From contig CP099840.1 in NCBI GenBank assembly GCA_030062745.1, positions 9,250,932 through 9,314,931 on the forward strand: 64,000 nt of DNA. The letters run 5' to 3'. The DNA comes from Capitulum mitella (taxonomy: Eukaryota; Arthropoda; Thecostraca; Pollicipedomorpha; Pollicipedidae). Made by a program: the position numbers and the translations under genes. Numbering within the stretch: the first letter of the stretch is position 1; each line of letters starts with the position of its first letter. The notes beneath the pieces were generated by a model. It had not been told where the DNA came from. It was given only the letters and a program-made list of their open reading frames with translations, and ran no database searches. Positions 24,152 to 37,049 of this stretch are shown here, one piece after another.

Positions 24152-25099
24152 ATGTATCTATTGACTCAACATGTGGTGGACCTCGTGACGCTCGTGACAT
24201 AGTGAAGTGCTAGTGCCGCGAGTGGTCAGTGCTTGACGTCAAGAATATAGATGGTGAAAGTGGAAGCTCTGTGTGTGTGTGTGTGACGAATAAACGAAGA
24301 GTTGGCAAGAAGAACTTGTGAAAAGAGAAGTACTCAAGAAGAGAAAAATTTCGCACATGCGAAATCGCCAATAGTCAAACTAGCACGTCAAGCAAAAAAA
24401 TTCTGCTACACATAGAAGCAGCTACTAAAAATTTTCACGGGTGGCTCGATGGTTTCCCACATTCGGCACGATATGACTTCTAAAACGCCGTATTAGAAAA
24501 AAAAACTCTGAAGCTCCAAGCGCAGCAACAACAGTCCAATTAAGACTGCTGTCAGAAAATGGATGTCAGAAAATTATCGTTTTCGCCAGCAAGATTCAGG
24601 TCTGCGTGTCATATTCGTCCACATAGGACGCGATAAGATCCCTCCCAATTTCCTAATTTTCTAAGAGAACTAGAATTTCCTGGCATGACAGGATTCTGCA
24701 ATCAGTCGGAAAGTGCTCACGTGTTTCAATCTTCAGGCCTTTTTAAAAGTGCCAGATCGTAGGAGTCATCCGGTAACATCTCGGATAATATTTAGCCAGT
24801 TCATCGTTGTGAAGACAGTTATCGAGTACATACCTGCTAAAGTGAACAAGAAAGCAATCAACATCGAGGAGAGATTGAAACAAGTATTCAGATCCGCCGT
24901 TTTCATCGTTGTCACAAACCACCTTCCTTGTTTGCAGACACCGCACAGTCATGCATTCTTTACAGCCAGTGGCGGCACCGGGTGCATGAAACAACATGAC
25001 GATACGGATGCTGGTAAAATGTGCTATGCATTTGGCCACGAATTAGTTTCCGACCAGCTGGGGCTGGGGTGGTTCGTGTCTATAGGCTAGCCTGTCCAG

Positions 25100-25144
25100 T
25101 ATATAAGACGCCTTCCTGTCGCAGTGGACCCGGTAACGATGAAG
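25100..25144 (+). pseudogene. Orphan cuticle-type promoter and first exon
   Basis: TATATAAG at 25100-25107, GCAGTGGACC at 25121-25130 and ATG-AAG at 25139-25144 repeat, in order, the promoter, initiator (CAGTGGACC is shared exactly) and first codons of cuticle gene 3. The TATA-to-initiator gap is about 10 bp shorter than in gene 3, no good splice donor follows the ATG, and no exon 2 is seen downstream. It is read as a decayed 5' end of another cuticle gene. A chance resemblance cannot be excluded. Confidence 0.4.
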
Positions 25145-25389
25145 AACCATGGGCGATCAGTGGGCTGCGGTGCCGGTCGCCGTTGCCTGGTTTTCGAACA
25201 GTAATTCCCGCAGTTCTTCACCGTGATTTGTTTTACGATGCTGATACATTTGCAAAAGTTGTGCTTTAGTTGTATTTTTATTTTTACTAACACATCCAAG
25301 GCTTATGCAAGGTAAACTTGAGGGACTAAGGATTACTTTTTTCATGTTGTCATTGCCTATTTTGAAGGGTGCCGCATCTGCGCTAGACA

Positions 25390-26090
25390 TAGTAGCCGTT
25401 TTCACAACGTGAAAATTCCACTACAAAAAATAATTCCAGTAGTATTGGAAATTTGACTAGTAAAGCGGAAATATTGGTATAAATATTCCAAGTGAGATAT
25501 TTTGCAAACAACTGCTTAACAGAATAGGAAATATAACGTTTTTGTGCCAAAATGAAAGCAATCCTTATTTAAAAACGAGACGATTACATACTTTACTAAC
25601 AAAATAACTTGTTTCCAAGTCTAGAATAAACCGCTGACTTTCAGGTGTGGCATAACAAGATCACAAATCCCAGCGGCTCTGACGGATGTTTGTACTCATA
25701 CATTGGTGTGTACTGTGAACTGATTTGTTCTTTGATTAAGTTGCTTCGAAATATACGTGAGCATACGAGTTGATGTTATAAAAAACAAATATTCCAGCAC
25801 GATTTGAAATGTCTGCCCCAGTGGAATCAGTCACTGGTCCCACGATGAAGGCATATCAAGTCGTTCCAAAAACATTTCGGATTTTGATAACACCAAACCT
25901 TTCTACTTATGTATACTCAAAAAGAACTTAATCGCCAACGCCTCGATGGAAATATAATTACAGAACTCATGAATGGTTTGTTTTTTTTGTTGAAATGTTG
26001 ACGGACCAAACAAGCATTCTTTTTCTTGAAATCCTCGTGAACATTTGTCCTGTTTCTCTCTGTTATGCATTGCAGTTGTCATGCAATAGC
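25390..26090 (+). mobile_element. Family E repeat, copy 2
   Basis: Plus-strand counterpart of 2770-3365. It begins about 250 bp after the orphan cuticle promoter at 25100, so both copies lie near cuticle sequence. Non-coding. Confidence 0.6.
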
Positions 26091-26268
26091 TGTTCATGCT
26101 TTCACCAATTTATTGCCACTATTAATGTTGGTATCCTCATGTAAACGTTTTTGGTGGCTTGATTTCAGCCGACTTCAATACTGAATTCCATCTTGAAGTT
26201 CAGGGGACTACATATCGTCTTGAGCTCACTTGAGCTTAGTTGTACAAGGACACAAACACCAGTTTGTA

Positions 26269-27590
26269 CGAGGGGCGTTCAAAAAGTTTGGATAACTACG
26301 TCTCAAAAAGACCCAGCGTGTTTGGAACGAGGTGGCAACTGTGGCAGTGTGGCGCGCCATCTATTGGAACAAAATCGATCTCAGGAGACACGTGTCGCCT
26401 GCTGTTTAGTGCGTTGCCAGGAGGCTGAACATATACTACCCGTACGCTCTGCCTGAAAATGGCCTCGCCGCACAGAACTGAATGGAGATTCTATGTTTTC
26501 ATGAGGACGAAGCTCGGCGAGGATGCAAGGCAGATTCAAGCTGACCTAAAGCAAATTCTAGGTGGGCATTGTCCGTCATATCGCACAGTAGCAAGATGGG
26601 CATCGTCTTTTAAGAATGGGACAGAGTCATCTGAAGATGACCCACGAACTGGACGTCCCTTCACGTCACGGACCGAGGGAAACATTGCTGCTGTCAGATG
26701 AATGATCCACGAAGATCGACACAACGATTGCTCTTATTAGTGATGATCTTGGACTCTACTGGCAGCATCCATACGATCATTCATGAAGATCTAAAGATGA
26801 GGAAGGTTTGTTCTCGATGGGTGCCGCATCTCCTGTCAGACGACGAAAAAAGAGAAGAATTCAGTGTGCTTCGGCAATTCTCTCTGAATTTGGTCCTGAA
26901 GGTCAAAAACGCATCACAGACGTGGTGACTGGTGACGAGAAGTGGTTTTACTTCTTTCAAGTGCCACACAAGAGACAAAACATGGTTTGGCCTGGAGAAG
27001 AAGATGCACGACCCACCGTTGTCAAGGGAGGATTTCGTTCACGAAAGCAAATGTTCATCGTGTTGTTAAGTTCAACCGGCCCTGTATCCGTTGTTACTGT
27101 GTCCAAAGATCAAAATGTTAATGCAACTTACTATAAGGAAACGGCTCTCAAGTCAGTAGTGAAAAATCTAGAAAAAACAAAGCCCACACGCCTTGCCTCA
27201 GGAAAGGTCCACCTCCACCATGACAAGGCCTCCAGGCACACTGCTGTCAAAACTAGCCAGTTTGTGGAGGAAAGCAATCTGCAACTCATTGACCACCTTA
27301 CAGTCCTGACCTGGCACCATGTGACTTTTGGTTATTCCCTAAGTTGTCAGAAAAACCTGCTGGGATCAATTTTCACAGGGATTAGGACCTTGCCAGAAGG
27401 ATAAATACAGAACTGAAAAATATACCTGCTTGTGAGTACTCTGAGTGCTTTGTCAAGTGGATGACACGGCTCCAGAAGTGCATAAACCTTGGAGGAGAGT
27501 ATGTTGAAGGAGTGTGAGGCTCAATAAATGTGCATCTCTATTAATTTTGTTTTCGTTATCCTGTTGCCAAAACTTTTTAAACACCCCTCG
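26269..27590 (+). mobile_element. mariner-type DNA transposon, complete but inactive
   Basis: 1,322 bp bounded by imperfect terminal inverted repeats. The left end begins CGAGGGGCGTTCAAAAAG; the right end, read on the minus strand, begins CGAGGGGTGTTTAAAAAG. TA dinucleotides flank both ends (26267-26268 and 27591-27592), the target duplication of Tc1/mariner elements. The size is normal for mariner. Both ends and the start and stop of the transposase are present, so the element was inserted whole and decayed by small indels. Confidence 0.93.
26459..27517 (+). pseudogene. mariner transposase, frameshifted
   Basis: A DDE/D transposase that would cut and paste the surrounding element. The N-terminal helix-turn-helix region starts at the ATG 26459 and is open to a stop at 26701. 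Frameshifts follow near 26700-26750 and 26850, then one frame runs to about 27297, with another shift there and at about 27395. Remnants in order: H-E-D-L-K-M-R-K-V-C-S-R-W-V-P-H, T-G-D-E-K-W-F (first catalytic Asp), H-H-D-K-A-S (second Asp), and in a shifted frame S-P-D-L-A-P-C-D-F-W-L-F-P (third Asp), the D,D34D pattern. The C-terminus W-M-T-R-L-Q-K-C-I and G-E-Y-V-E-G ends at 27515-27517, in the same frame as the start. Family length is about 345 codons; the span fits. At least four indels make it inactive. Confidence 0.92.
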
Positions 27591-27685
27591 TATTTAAAAA
27601 TGCTTAGGCAGCATGGGGTATGAGTATACCTCTCTTGGGAGAAAAAAATATGGTATTTGCATCATACAATACTTCTTAAACTTAA

Positions 27686-27729
27686 GGTCAGTGACCTGAC
27701 CTGAAGATAAACTTCAGGTCAATGACCTG
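27686..27729. promoter_or_regulatory. Two ecdysone-response-element-like palindromes
   Basis: AGGTCAGTGACCT (27686-27698) and AGGTCAATGACCT (27717-27729, extended to a perfect TCAGGTCA-A-TGACCTGA). Both are perfect inverted hexamers with 1-bp spacing, matching the established EcR/USP consensus RGKTCAnTGAMCY. They lie in repeat DNA just past the mariner. Function is not shown. Confidence 0.3.
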
Positions 27730-28429
27730 AGGTGACCTGGAATCCAAATTTTTACAGGGCTTGTACGAATTATGCATAAACAGGTGCTGAAAGTTTCATG
27801 GGCTTGCCACTATTCCTTCTCGTGAAATCCTCGGAAAGCCTGACGGAGTCTTTCGCAAAAACAGCCTTGCAAGCGTGATTTTCGACAAACATGCTTATAA
27901 GTATGAATGCAAAGGTAATTTCAGGGTGGAAAACATTCTTCTGTACTTTTTTAAATCAAAACAGAAAGAATCAAAACTTGATTTCTGCGCTTTTAAAGGC
28001 AACATTTGTAATGTGTTTTGGGTTAATATATAATAATATAGTAATAAGGTAGGTCAAGTGACCTTGGGCCACAGAGCCAAAGCTTTGAAAAATGTGTTAA
28101 CAAAAATTTTGAAATAGCCAAAAGATGCGCTGGATCATTACGATTTGTTGATGTCAAGTGTAATACAATTCAGATTAATGGTCTTCGAGTTAGAGGCCTC
28201 TAAAGACATCCTTCTAAGACGACCCCTCAAAAATGTCCAAGTTTGTCAATCTTTGACCGTTATTTTAATCTTTCGAAAAATGACACCATTCCATTCAGGT
28301 CGTTACACAACCCCATACATATATTTTCGTCGAATTCTGAGACATTGGTTATTATGGCTCGGTCGATGTGTCGCGGGATTAGCCTTATACAGCATATGTT
28401 GAGCATGGCAAGCCTATTTATATTCGGAA

Positions 28430-28565
28430 AAGGTGGATGCGGGGAGAAGGTTCAGAAAGGGGTACTTTTTTACTTGGTATAGCTCCGCTGTTTATGACCC
28501 GTTTTTTATGCCATTGGCATGAATCGAGAGCTAATCAATGGGATATTTCCTTCTGGCCATATGTG
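28430..28565 (+). mobile_element. Family R fragment
   Basis: About 135 bp nearly identical to 30420-30545, including AGCTCCGCTGTTTATGA and CATGAATCGAGAGCTAATCA. It lacks both termini. Confidence 0.7.
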
Positions 28566-30251
28566 TCAAATGTCATATCATATACATATAACAAATTCCC
28601 AAAGGCGGATCCAGTTACCAGAAAAAGTGGAATAACTTTCTATACGGTAAATTGAGTCATAGTTTCTCAGGAATAAGGAGAAATGAAATATCCCTTTTAC
28701 AATGCACTGCAGCCGCCTCTGATCTTTCTGTTCGCTGAAATATATGGTATTTCATAGTAATATATGTGGAACTGACAAAACCAACCACACAGATCCAGAT
28801 GTCTGTTAGGACCGCTGATGTGCAGCCCAAAACCGATGCTTGGGGACGTCTCTGGCAGTATACATCAGTGAATTCTGTGCGTGGGATATAGTGATAGAAT
28901 AAATCTGCATACGTAAACGCAATATAAATGTAAACGTAATGTATAGGTAAACGCTTTGACATTGTTTATTCATACAATAAGTCATACATTTTTCGGAATA
29001 CGAAAATATCAACACTCCCTTCACATGCCCCTGGTTCCGCCACTGACCAACATTTTTCTTAAAAATCCCTGAAAGTGTGCGAATTGTAAGTGTTACAACC
29101 ATTTAAAAAGAACATCAAAATAGTACACGACAATGTCGAAGTGCACGATCTCCATGAACCGCGATATTCCTCAAACATGTCCCCAAAAGAGATGTCTCGG
29201 AACCGCTCCTGAAGAAGGTATTTTCTTTTTTTAATTTTGTCAGTATATTTTGCCATAGAAGGGGAAAAAATATATTTAGTTAGAGTCACCACGTTTCGTG
29301 AAGTACCTCCCAAAAGCGCGAGAATGGCGAGTGAAAAGACGGAAAAGGGGCAAAATTCGCTCCCAGAGACGTAGCCATGGTCTTCTCTTTCAGCCAAAAT
29401 GGGGGCATGGTCTTCTCCTTCAGCCAAACGGCCAAGATTAGATATATAGCGATTTCGCAGGAATAAGGAATAGTGATTATTTATATATGTTGCAGAAACA
29501 AACATATGCTTCTCTGCCCATTAAATATGAGGTAAATTACGTAAATTTTTTGCTGTTTCCCTTTAAGTTCGTCATATGGCAGCAGCACATAACAAAATTT
29601 GACATTCCCCAAAAAATCCGGGCTACATGCCTGCTTCTCCCTCTGCACGGAATAAGTTTAAATCGCCGAAGGTGAGTGGTGAGCGCAACTTTTTATCCTC
29701 TTTCACCTTTATGTGAAAGTCCGAAATAGGAGACGTATAAAATGTTGCTGGAAGACCAAGGACCACAAACATTCCTTGTGTTTTCGGGTGGAGAAATATA
29801 GTGTCTCATCGTCGGTCAAAGTGCCCAAAAAAACATCACTGTCTCGAGGCCCTGGTGTCAAATCACCTTGGAAACCTGGGGAACTGCACGCACCGAACGA
29901 AACGCTCACTATCTCCAGTGTAATGCGGTTAGAATTCGGTAAGGCTAGCCACACTAATCGAACACGTCCCGCTTTTGTCGAGGTTATATTTGTATTGAAA
30001 TGTATGATTCGATCGCTGGTTGCCGTAAGCAACCGGTCGAGAACAGAAACAGAAATGCTCTTCCTTCAACCCTACGGTGCATGCATCAATCGTTCTTTAG
30101 GTAAAATGAATGCGGCAAAGGATCGTTCAACAATAGTACCAGGCATGTGAACAAATGTGCGCAGTGCTGTCGCTTAAGGTCTCGGCGATACTATACCAGA
30201 ATTAAGCGGTGGTATTTATTCTTTTCTTTTTTTGTGCAGGAGGTGACTTAA

Positions 30252-31400
30252 CCTTATCCCCATACTTCAGATCTAGGGCGCATTTGTGTCAAAGGGGGCT
30301 TATTCGCCCCCAGATCTCGAGAACTATGCGTCCCATGTCATCGCAACAAACGAAAATCGATTCATCATGACACAAACTGCATTCTTCTGGAACGAAGTTT
30401 TGAGAATCTTAAAAGAAGTGGATACGGGGGAATATCAGAAAGGGGTATTTTTATTGTTATAGCTCCGCTGTTTATGAGCCGTTTTCATGCCAATGGCATG
30501 AATCGAGAGCTAATCAGTGGGATATTTCCCATTGGCCAGTACGTTTGGAATTTTGAGAAAATCCCTTCGGGTTCACAGCACCTAGAAGATGGGAGGAATA
30601 TTTTTCTGGAAACTAAATTAACATAAAAGTTAAAAAGATTTCCTAAGCTTTTTCTAGTCATATTATACACGAGAAGTACAAATCGTATTACACAGTTTGT
30701 ATGTTGGCGTAGGTGGTGCCAAGGACACGAGAAAGTGGAAATGTCATGGTAACATGTTCATCAGATCAGCTGGCGTCTTGTTTTCTTCAATAACCCCAGA
30801 TGACCTGAGAATCACGTGAAATGGTTTTGCATTAATTTCATAGTGTTTTGATGCGATTGAATGTATTTTCCAATATCCTGTTTCTGAGCGTCGTGATAAA
30901 GGCTACGTGCGCGAACATTTTCGGTCATAACTTTGTGGCCTGACCTGATATAAACGTGAACCTTCAAAGTAGAGGACACTGTGCTGAGTCATATATGTTC
31001 CTGATTTGGCATTTTGAAAAAAACTTCGAAAATATTCACGTAAAACCAAACCCTTGCTTTTGCTGATCTCGTGAAGTGATCACAGATTAGCAGAATTTTG
31101 TTTGTTTGTTCGCCCAGGTATTTGCGCATACAACCATGCAACGTTTTCAACTCTGTCTAAAAAAACTTTCTTTTCGCAACCGTTTTTCTTCTACGTTGTC
31201 AAAATGCCTTGACTTGCATCCCAAACACTTGCCATGGTTCCGCCCCTGAACACAATAAAATTACTAAAAAAGCCAAATCATGTAAGAAATATAGGTAGCA
31301 AAAGTTATCAACGTTCGTGAAGCTTCTTTAGAAACTCTGGAAATGGTGAGCAAAAAAAAAACGGAGTGAGCTTCTGAAGCCTCCCTCCGGCGGAGATTCT
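30252..31400 (+). mobile_element. Family R element, nearly full length
   Basis: Begins with TTAA (30248-30251) then CCTTATCCCC, followed by GGGGGC...GCCCCC and the family segment GATCTCGAGAACT. Internal landmarks (AGCTCCGCTGTTTATG, GAGAAGTACAAATCGT) and the distal part match 14652-15865 read in reverse. The right terminus is degraded. Non-coding. Confidence 0.7.
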
Positions 31401-31611
31401 GTTCAGGCAATAATTGCCCTGAAAGCGGCAAGACGTCAAGAAAGCCTTACCTTTGTTGCACGCTGCAGCTCATTTTCTATTTATTCATTAGATATTTTCA
31501 TTTATGCAATCACAGATGTTGAGGAAAGTGTGAGGTGCGGATCATCAGTGTATGTATCTGAAATGGAAACCTGTTCCGCCTGATGCAGTTAACGTTTACT
31601 TCTGCTGTCCA

Positions 31612-31858
31612 GAGACGCCGCGACCAACAGCATCAAGATCAACGAGGAGGGCATCTCGTTTTTCGGCCTGGAGGAGGATACCGACAACTGCGTGAGGACC
31701 GGTTCTTATTTGTACGAATGGGAGGGTGTTACCTACACGGTGACACCCTCCGGCCTACGGCCGACGAGAACGGCTTCCACCCTGAGGGAGACCACCTGCC
31801 CGACTTCAGCCACACCCGACTTCAGAACACATTTGCCGCGTATGAGATGTGTCATTCT
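31612..31858 (+). pseudogene. Orphan exon 3 of an RR-1 cuticle gene, frameshifted
   Basis: A plausible acceptor (CTGCTGTCCAG) is followed by codons for a diverged exon 3: E-E-G-I-S-F, then C-V-R-T-G-S-Y, L-Y-E-W-E-G-V-T-Y-T-V-T. About 8 extra bases near 31742-31755 (CCTCCGGCC) replace the W-T codons and shift the frame. In the next frame ADENGFHPEGDHLP and DFSHTR resume, then the homology ends. No matching exon 2 was found within about 500 bp upstream. The piece is therefore non-functional. It could be the remains of a gene whose start is the orphan promoter at 25100-25144, separated by mobile elements; that link is inference. Confidence 0.8.
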
Positions 31859-32919
31859 GTAACTGCTGTCCGCTGAAATAACGGAGATTTATTCTCTTTA
31901 AGAAAATGTATGTTTATTGTACACCTGTTTTATTCCGTTCTGACAGCGAATGCCCGCATGCCAACTTCACCGTAGCTCTTTGTTTCTTCGCACTGCGATA
32001 TTTATCCGACTGTAAAAAACTGTCCGTTGAAATGATGAAAACGCGGGGCTCCATAGCGCGCCGACTACTGGGCCATTTGGCAAATGATAAAAAGTCGGTC
32101 TCTTTTTAGAAGAAATGTACGTTACGTTTATTGTGGACACGGTTTATTTATTTGTCGCAGCATGTAACCAATATCAATAGTTCTATGTCCGACGTTCGTT
32201 TTCGGTCGGTTGCGACAGTGTTCCGCAGAATATAAATGAGATAGCAGAGCCATGGAAATATTGCTGTTTTGTGGGTATGTTGTCCTTAATATCCCTGAGG
32301 CCGACTTTCGTCCATGACAAGCAGGAAGTCACGGGATGCGATAACAGGGGACCCTGAAGCGTGCCAGTGATGACTGGGAAGATATTGAAAACAGAAGCTT
32401 GTTCTTAGACATCTGCCACTGACCTGTCGATGAATACCCATAATGGTTGTCGTCCAAGCGACGTCCGAGGATTTGTAAGCCATGTATGGTATGTTGGCGT
32501 AGCATGTTTCCGATATTCATGTCAAGAAGTCAGTATATAAGAGAAGGGTCATGTCACTTTAAATTATCATATGTCGACGTGTCTTCTATACTGTAGACAT
32601 TACCAAGGCGACACAAGACAAAATTAAATTGCCTGCATATTTTCGAAATTTTCTGCGTGCGATTCAAGGGCTTTGCACGCGATCTTTGCTTAAATACATC
32701 TGAAGTCTTGTGCCAATAAACTCAGGTCTTCACATTTTCGAGGTAAGCCAACTACGTTTCTTGGGTTAGAGGTGCTCCTTTGTACAGTTCCAGGATTCCC
32801 CGTGAAATAACCTGCCGGTTGATGGTAGAATCCAATTCACGGATATGTACAGTTCCGAGGATTTATAGTCGACACATGTTGCTCTCTGTTGCATAAAAAA
32901 CAACTTGCTTCCCATATAA

Positions 32920-34000
<1,081 letters not shown>

Positions 34001-34300
34001 GTTTATATTTTTTTGTGCCCATTGTATTTGTCCATTTTCATAGCATTCATTGATCATGATGAATAATTGCCGTGTCGCCAACTGGTATCGGACACCATAA
34101 AATTTAAAATAACATCAAATGAAAAAAGTGTGTGTGTATTTATGTATGTATGTATATATATTTTTTCTGTACAGCCCATTCACGTCAATTCTGTCCCAGT
34201 TTTCATAGCCATTCATTGATCAATGATGAATAATCACAATGCCGTGTCGCCAACTGAGTCATCGGACACCGAGTCAAAATTTCAAATAATTAACCAAATT
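34001..34300. repeat. Near-tandem duplicate next to the TG tract
   Basis: 34005-34110 repeats 34165-34300 with many single-base and short deletions. Shared landmarks are CATTCATTGATC, GATGAATAAT, TGCCGTGTCGCCAACTG and ATCGGACACC. A short TG/TATG tract (34129-34160) precedes the second copy just as the long tract precedes the first. Confidence 0.8.
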
Positions 34301-34434
34301 CGCAAATGCACGAAAGAAGCGGAAAGAGACCAAGCAACTCTGAAAACGACAGGTCAAAACCATATCAGAGACGTCGTCCGATCCAGAAAAACCGCAAAGC
34401 AACATTTCTGAAATCAACATTGAGCGTGCTTTCG

Positions 34435-34680
34435 GTGAGTCTCAGTCCAGACGGCTGCGGGACGAGCCTAATCGTAGCCGTCGAGGTCAGGGGCAGTGGG
34501 TCAGAGTTCCGTATGTGCCGAACACAGCTGGCTGTTGGGTTTGGGTTAGGTTACACAACTGCCTGGGCTCAGGCGTCCGACGTCCAGTCCACACCATACG
34601 TGTCTTCAGTCGAAAGCTAGCGGCGTAGAGATTCGAACCCATCACCTCGCGAGCCGAGTCCACTAAGCTGACGATGATAA
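34435..34680 (-). mobile_element. tRNA-derived SINE
   Basis: Read on the minus strand, an A-box-like CAGCTTAGTGG (about 34661-34671) is followed about 30 nt later by a B-box GGTTCGAATC (34630-34639), the internal RNA polymerase III promoter of a tRNA-like head. The arms do not fold as a functional tRNA (poor T-stem and acceptor pairing), so a SINE is preferred. The body runs down to about 34435; no poly-A tail or target duplication was resolved. Confidence 0.55.
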
Positions 34681-34894
34681 CGGGACTCAGCGGTCTGTTG
34701 ACGGGGACTGAGGTGCGTGGCGGCAGTGGCGGCCGCGTGCGCCGTCTCCGGACCGGACAGAGCGGAGGAGCTTGACAGAGTATGGAGCGGAAGCAGGCGA
34801 AGTGGGACACTGAAGTGCGTAAAATGATCTGTCAGGTTATCAGCTGACCGTCATTGCCAAACTGGCAGTGGCAACCAGATGCCGTCGCCACTGA

Positions 34895-35100
34895 GGGAAA
34901 GAGAAGTTTGACGAGCTTAAAAATGAGCCCTTTTCGACAGCGGAGAGTTTGAAACGTCAGACAGGCGTGATGGATGAGAGATTAGTACAGAGATTCAACG
35001 CGGAGCTGAAATAGAACGTTCTGGATCTGAATGAATATAACATGCAGCTGCATTCTGAGCTGGACTAGCCCGAAGAGGAACATCGCCAGCAGTACTGATC
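34895..35100 (+). pseudogene. Possible coiled-coil ORF remnant with stops
   Basis: One frame reads K-F-D-E-L-K-N-E-P-F-S-T-A-E-S-L-K-R then M-D-E-R-L-V-Q-R-F-N-A-E-L-K, a TAG, N-V-L-D-L-N-E-Y-N-M-Q-L-H-S-E-L-D, another TAG, and P-E-E-E-H-R-Q-Q-Y. Charged, heptad-like composition broken by two amber codons suggests a decayed coding sequence. No family is recognised. Confidence 0.25.
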
Positions 35101-37049
35101 CTGTCCGGAGATGTGGCGGACATGGGAGGTAGGTCGACATCGCCACCTGTTCATGCGGACAGTCCGTCTACCGGTGAAACCTGCAAACACCAGCCGGGAC
35201 ACGCGACCTCATTGTCATTCATAACGTGCCGCTACCTCGCCCAAATGTCGGAGACAGTGTCGGGTAACCAGTAACCGACACTGCCTGCTGTCGGGTCCCG
35301 GGCTCGCAAAACCCAGAGGATCGACGCTGATTTGCTCGCCGCGGTCCGGGGCCTTGTCGCGATCAGATTGGTTAATTAACTTGACGGTTCGGATGCTCTG
35401 TCTAGCATGCATCATGGGGAATATTTTGATGTTCTGCTGCAGGCAAGAGAACAAGCGGGAGATTCTACCGTTTTTTTTTTAATACTTCTCTGAACAAAAG
35501 GATAAGTGTTGTAAGTTTTATTCTAATTCGAATGGTAATTAACTCGATTCTCTCAGATCATCTGATGACGTCTCAGGTGACAGCGAATGAACCTTTCACA
35601 TCGCTTGGTCTCCGTCATCATCGCACTAGTTTTATACGAAGACGGCTGTCTTTGTATAAAGCAAACCATGCTTTTGCGGCCATTTGTTGGTTTCACAATT
35701 GTTCCAGCATTGTAGTCAATGAATGGCCAATAATCTGGCCAGCTACTGTAGCCGGCAGGTGACTTTTTGCAAAAACCTTTGAATATTACGTCATGATATA
35801 TCATATCACTTAACTTATCTGGAAGTGAATTTAGCAAGCGACTGTAGCCGCCAAGTGATTCCTTTCTTGCAAAAAAAAAAAACGCATTAGAGCGTGCCGG
35901 TCTTAACGAAAATCAACCGTTGGGAGTGTCGGTAAAGTAAGTGTCGGCAGAAGAATAATCTGGGCCAAAGGTGTCCGATTAAAGGCATACTCCACGTCGG
36001 TCATGATCTGTTAGAAGTACTTACAAAGATATGATTGAGGAAATGGCGTTCCAGAGATAATGAGCGCCTTGACCTAACAATCTCCGTAAAACTTCTGTGG
36101 CTTCTTACAAAAGAAACTCACTGGACAAGATGAACAAAAAATGATGGACAAAATGAAAAATAACATAAAACAAACTAATAATAAACAAATAAACAAAAAA
36201 ACATGTCCAGTGGTTTGCAATTAATTTGTGTTACAACTTACAAATAAGGAAATAATGTAGCGGTCCTGTAATAAAAATTTCATTATCTGGTACCCAGTAG
36301 TAGAGAAATGATTAGCCTGCAGAAAGTGTTATGACCTGATGGGCCGCTTACTTCCTTTTTTTGCCAGTTGACAGAAAAGCCACTCGGTCTACGGCCTCGC
36401 TTGTTGTAATAAAATCAAAAACACTAACAAACCAAATAACGACAGGCGTAATTTGGTTCGCCGGGGCACTTGCACCCTGCTGGTGCTTCAAAATCGGCCG
36501 GTTTTCTGGCCAATGGTCACAGCCATGGAGCTCCACATGTCAGTGCCGTACTGTTCACAGCAAGGAGATGACACATTTCCCGACAGCTGTTCCGTAATGA
36601 GCTCTGCAGTCCTTGGCGGTTGGCGTTGACATGCCTGAACTCACAAATCATAAGCATTAGACTAATGATGCGCTCAGTCCCAGAACCATTTTAATTCTAA
36701 ACCTAGTACCACCAGGTGTGATTCTTAATTGCAATCAAAGGTATTCTCAATCTTCTTAACCATGAAAAATTATTGATGTAGTGGAGTCTTCAAAGGTGAG
36801 GTGCCGACGTGGCATACCATCACGTCGCGATTCGTTTCATGGGGAACATCCAGTGTGTTATCCGGGCAATTCTGCGGATGATTAGTTCGGAACGATCAAA
36901 GATTTCATCAATTTCGCCGTATGCAAGGCACGGAGCAAATCTACGCTGTCTTGCCAAAAGGACGCGCAAATCTTGTGCATTAGGCCAAGGCTAGTGTCAT
37001 AGCTTCTCCACGTGCCAAGGAAGGGAGTTGTTCAGCGTTGCCGCTTTGA
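35101..37049. other. No supportable gene
   Basis: Unrecognised DNA with short A/T runs; frames are short and unlike known proteins. 36120-36215 is A-rich low complexity. Confidence 0.45.

Noticed and set aside
29713-30150. 145-codon open frame
   Set aside because: No recognisable family, no splice signals or promoter context, and an opposite-strand frame overlaps it.
34623-34680. tRNA gene on the minus strand
   Set aside because: A- and B-box are present, but the T-stem and acceptor stem do not pair; a tRNA-derived SINE explains it better.
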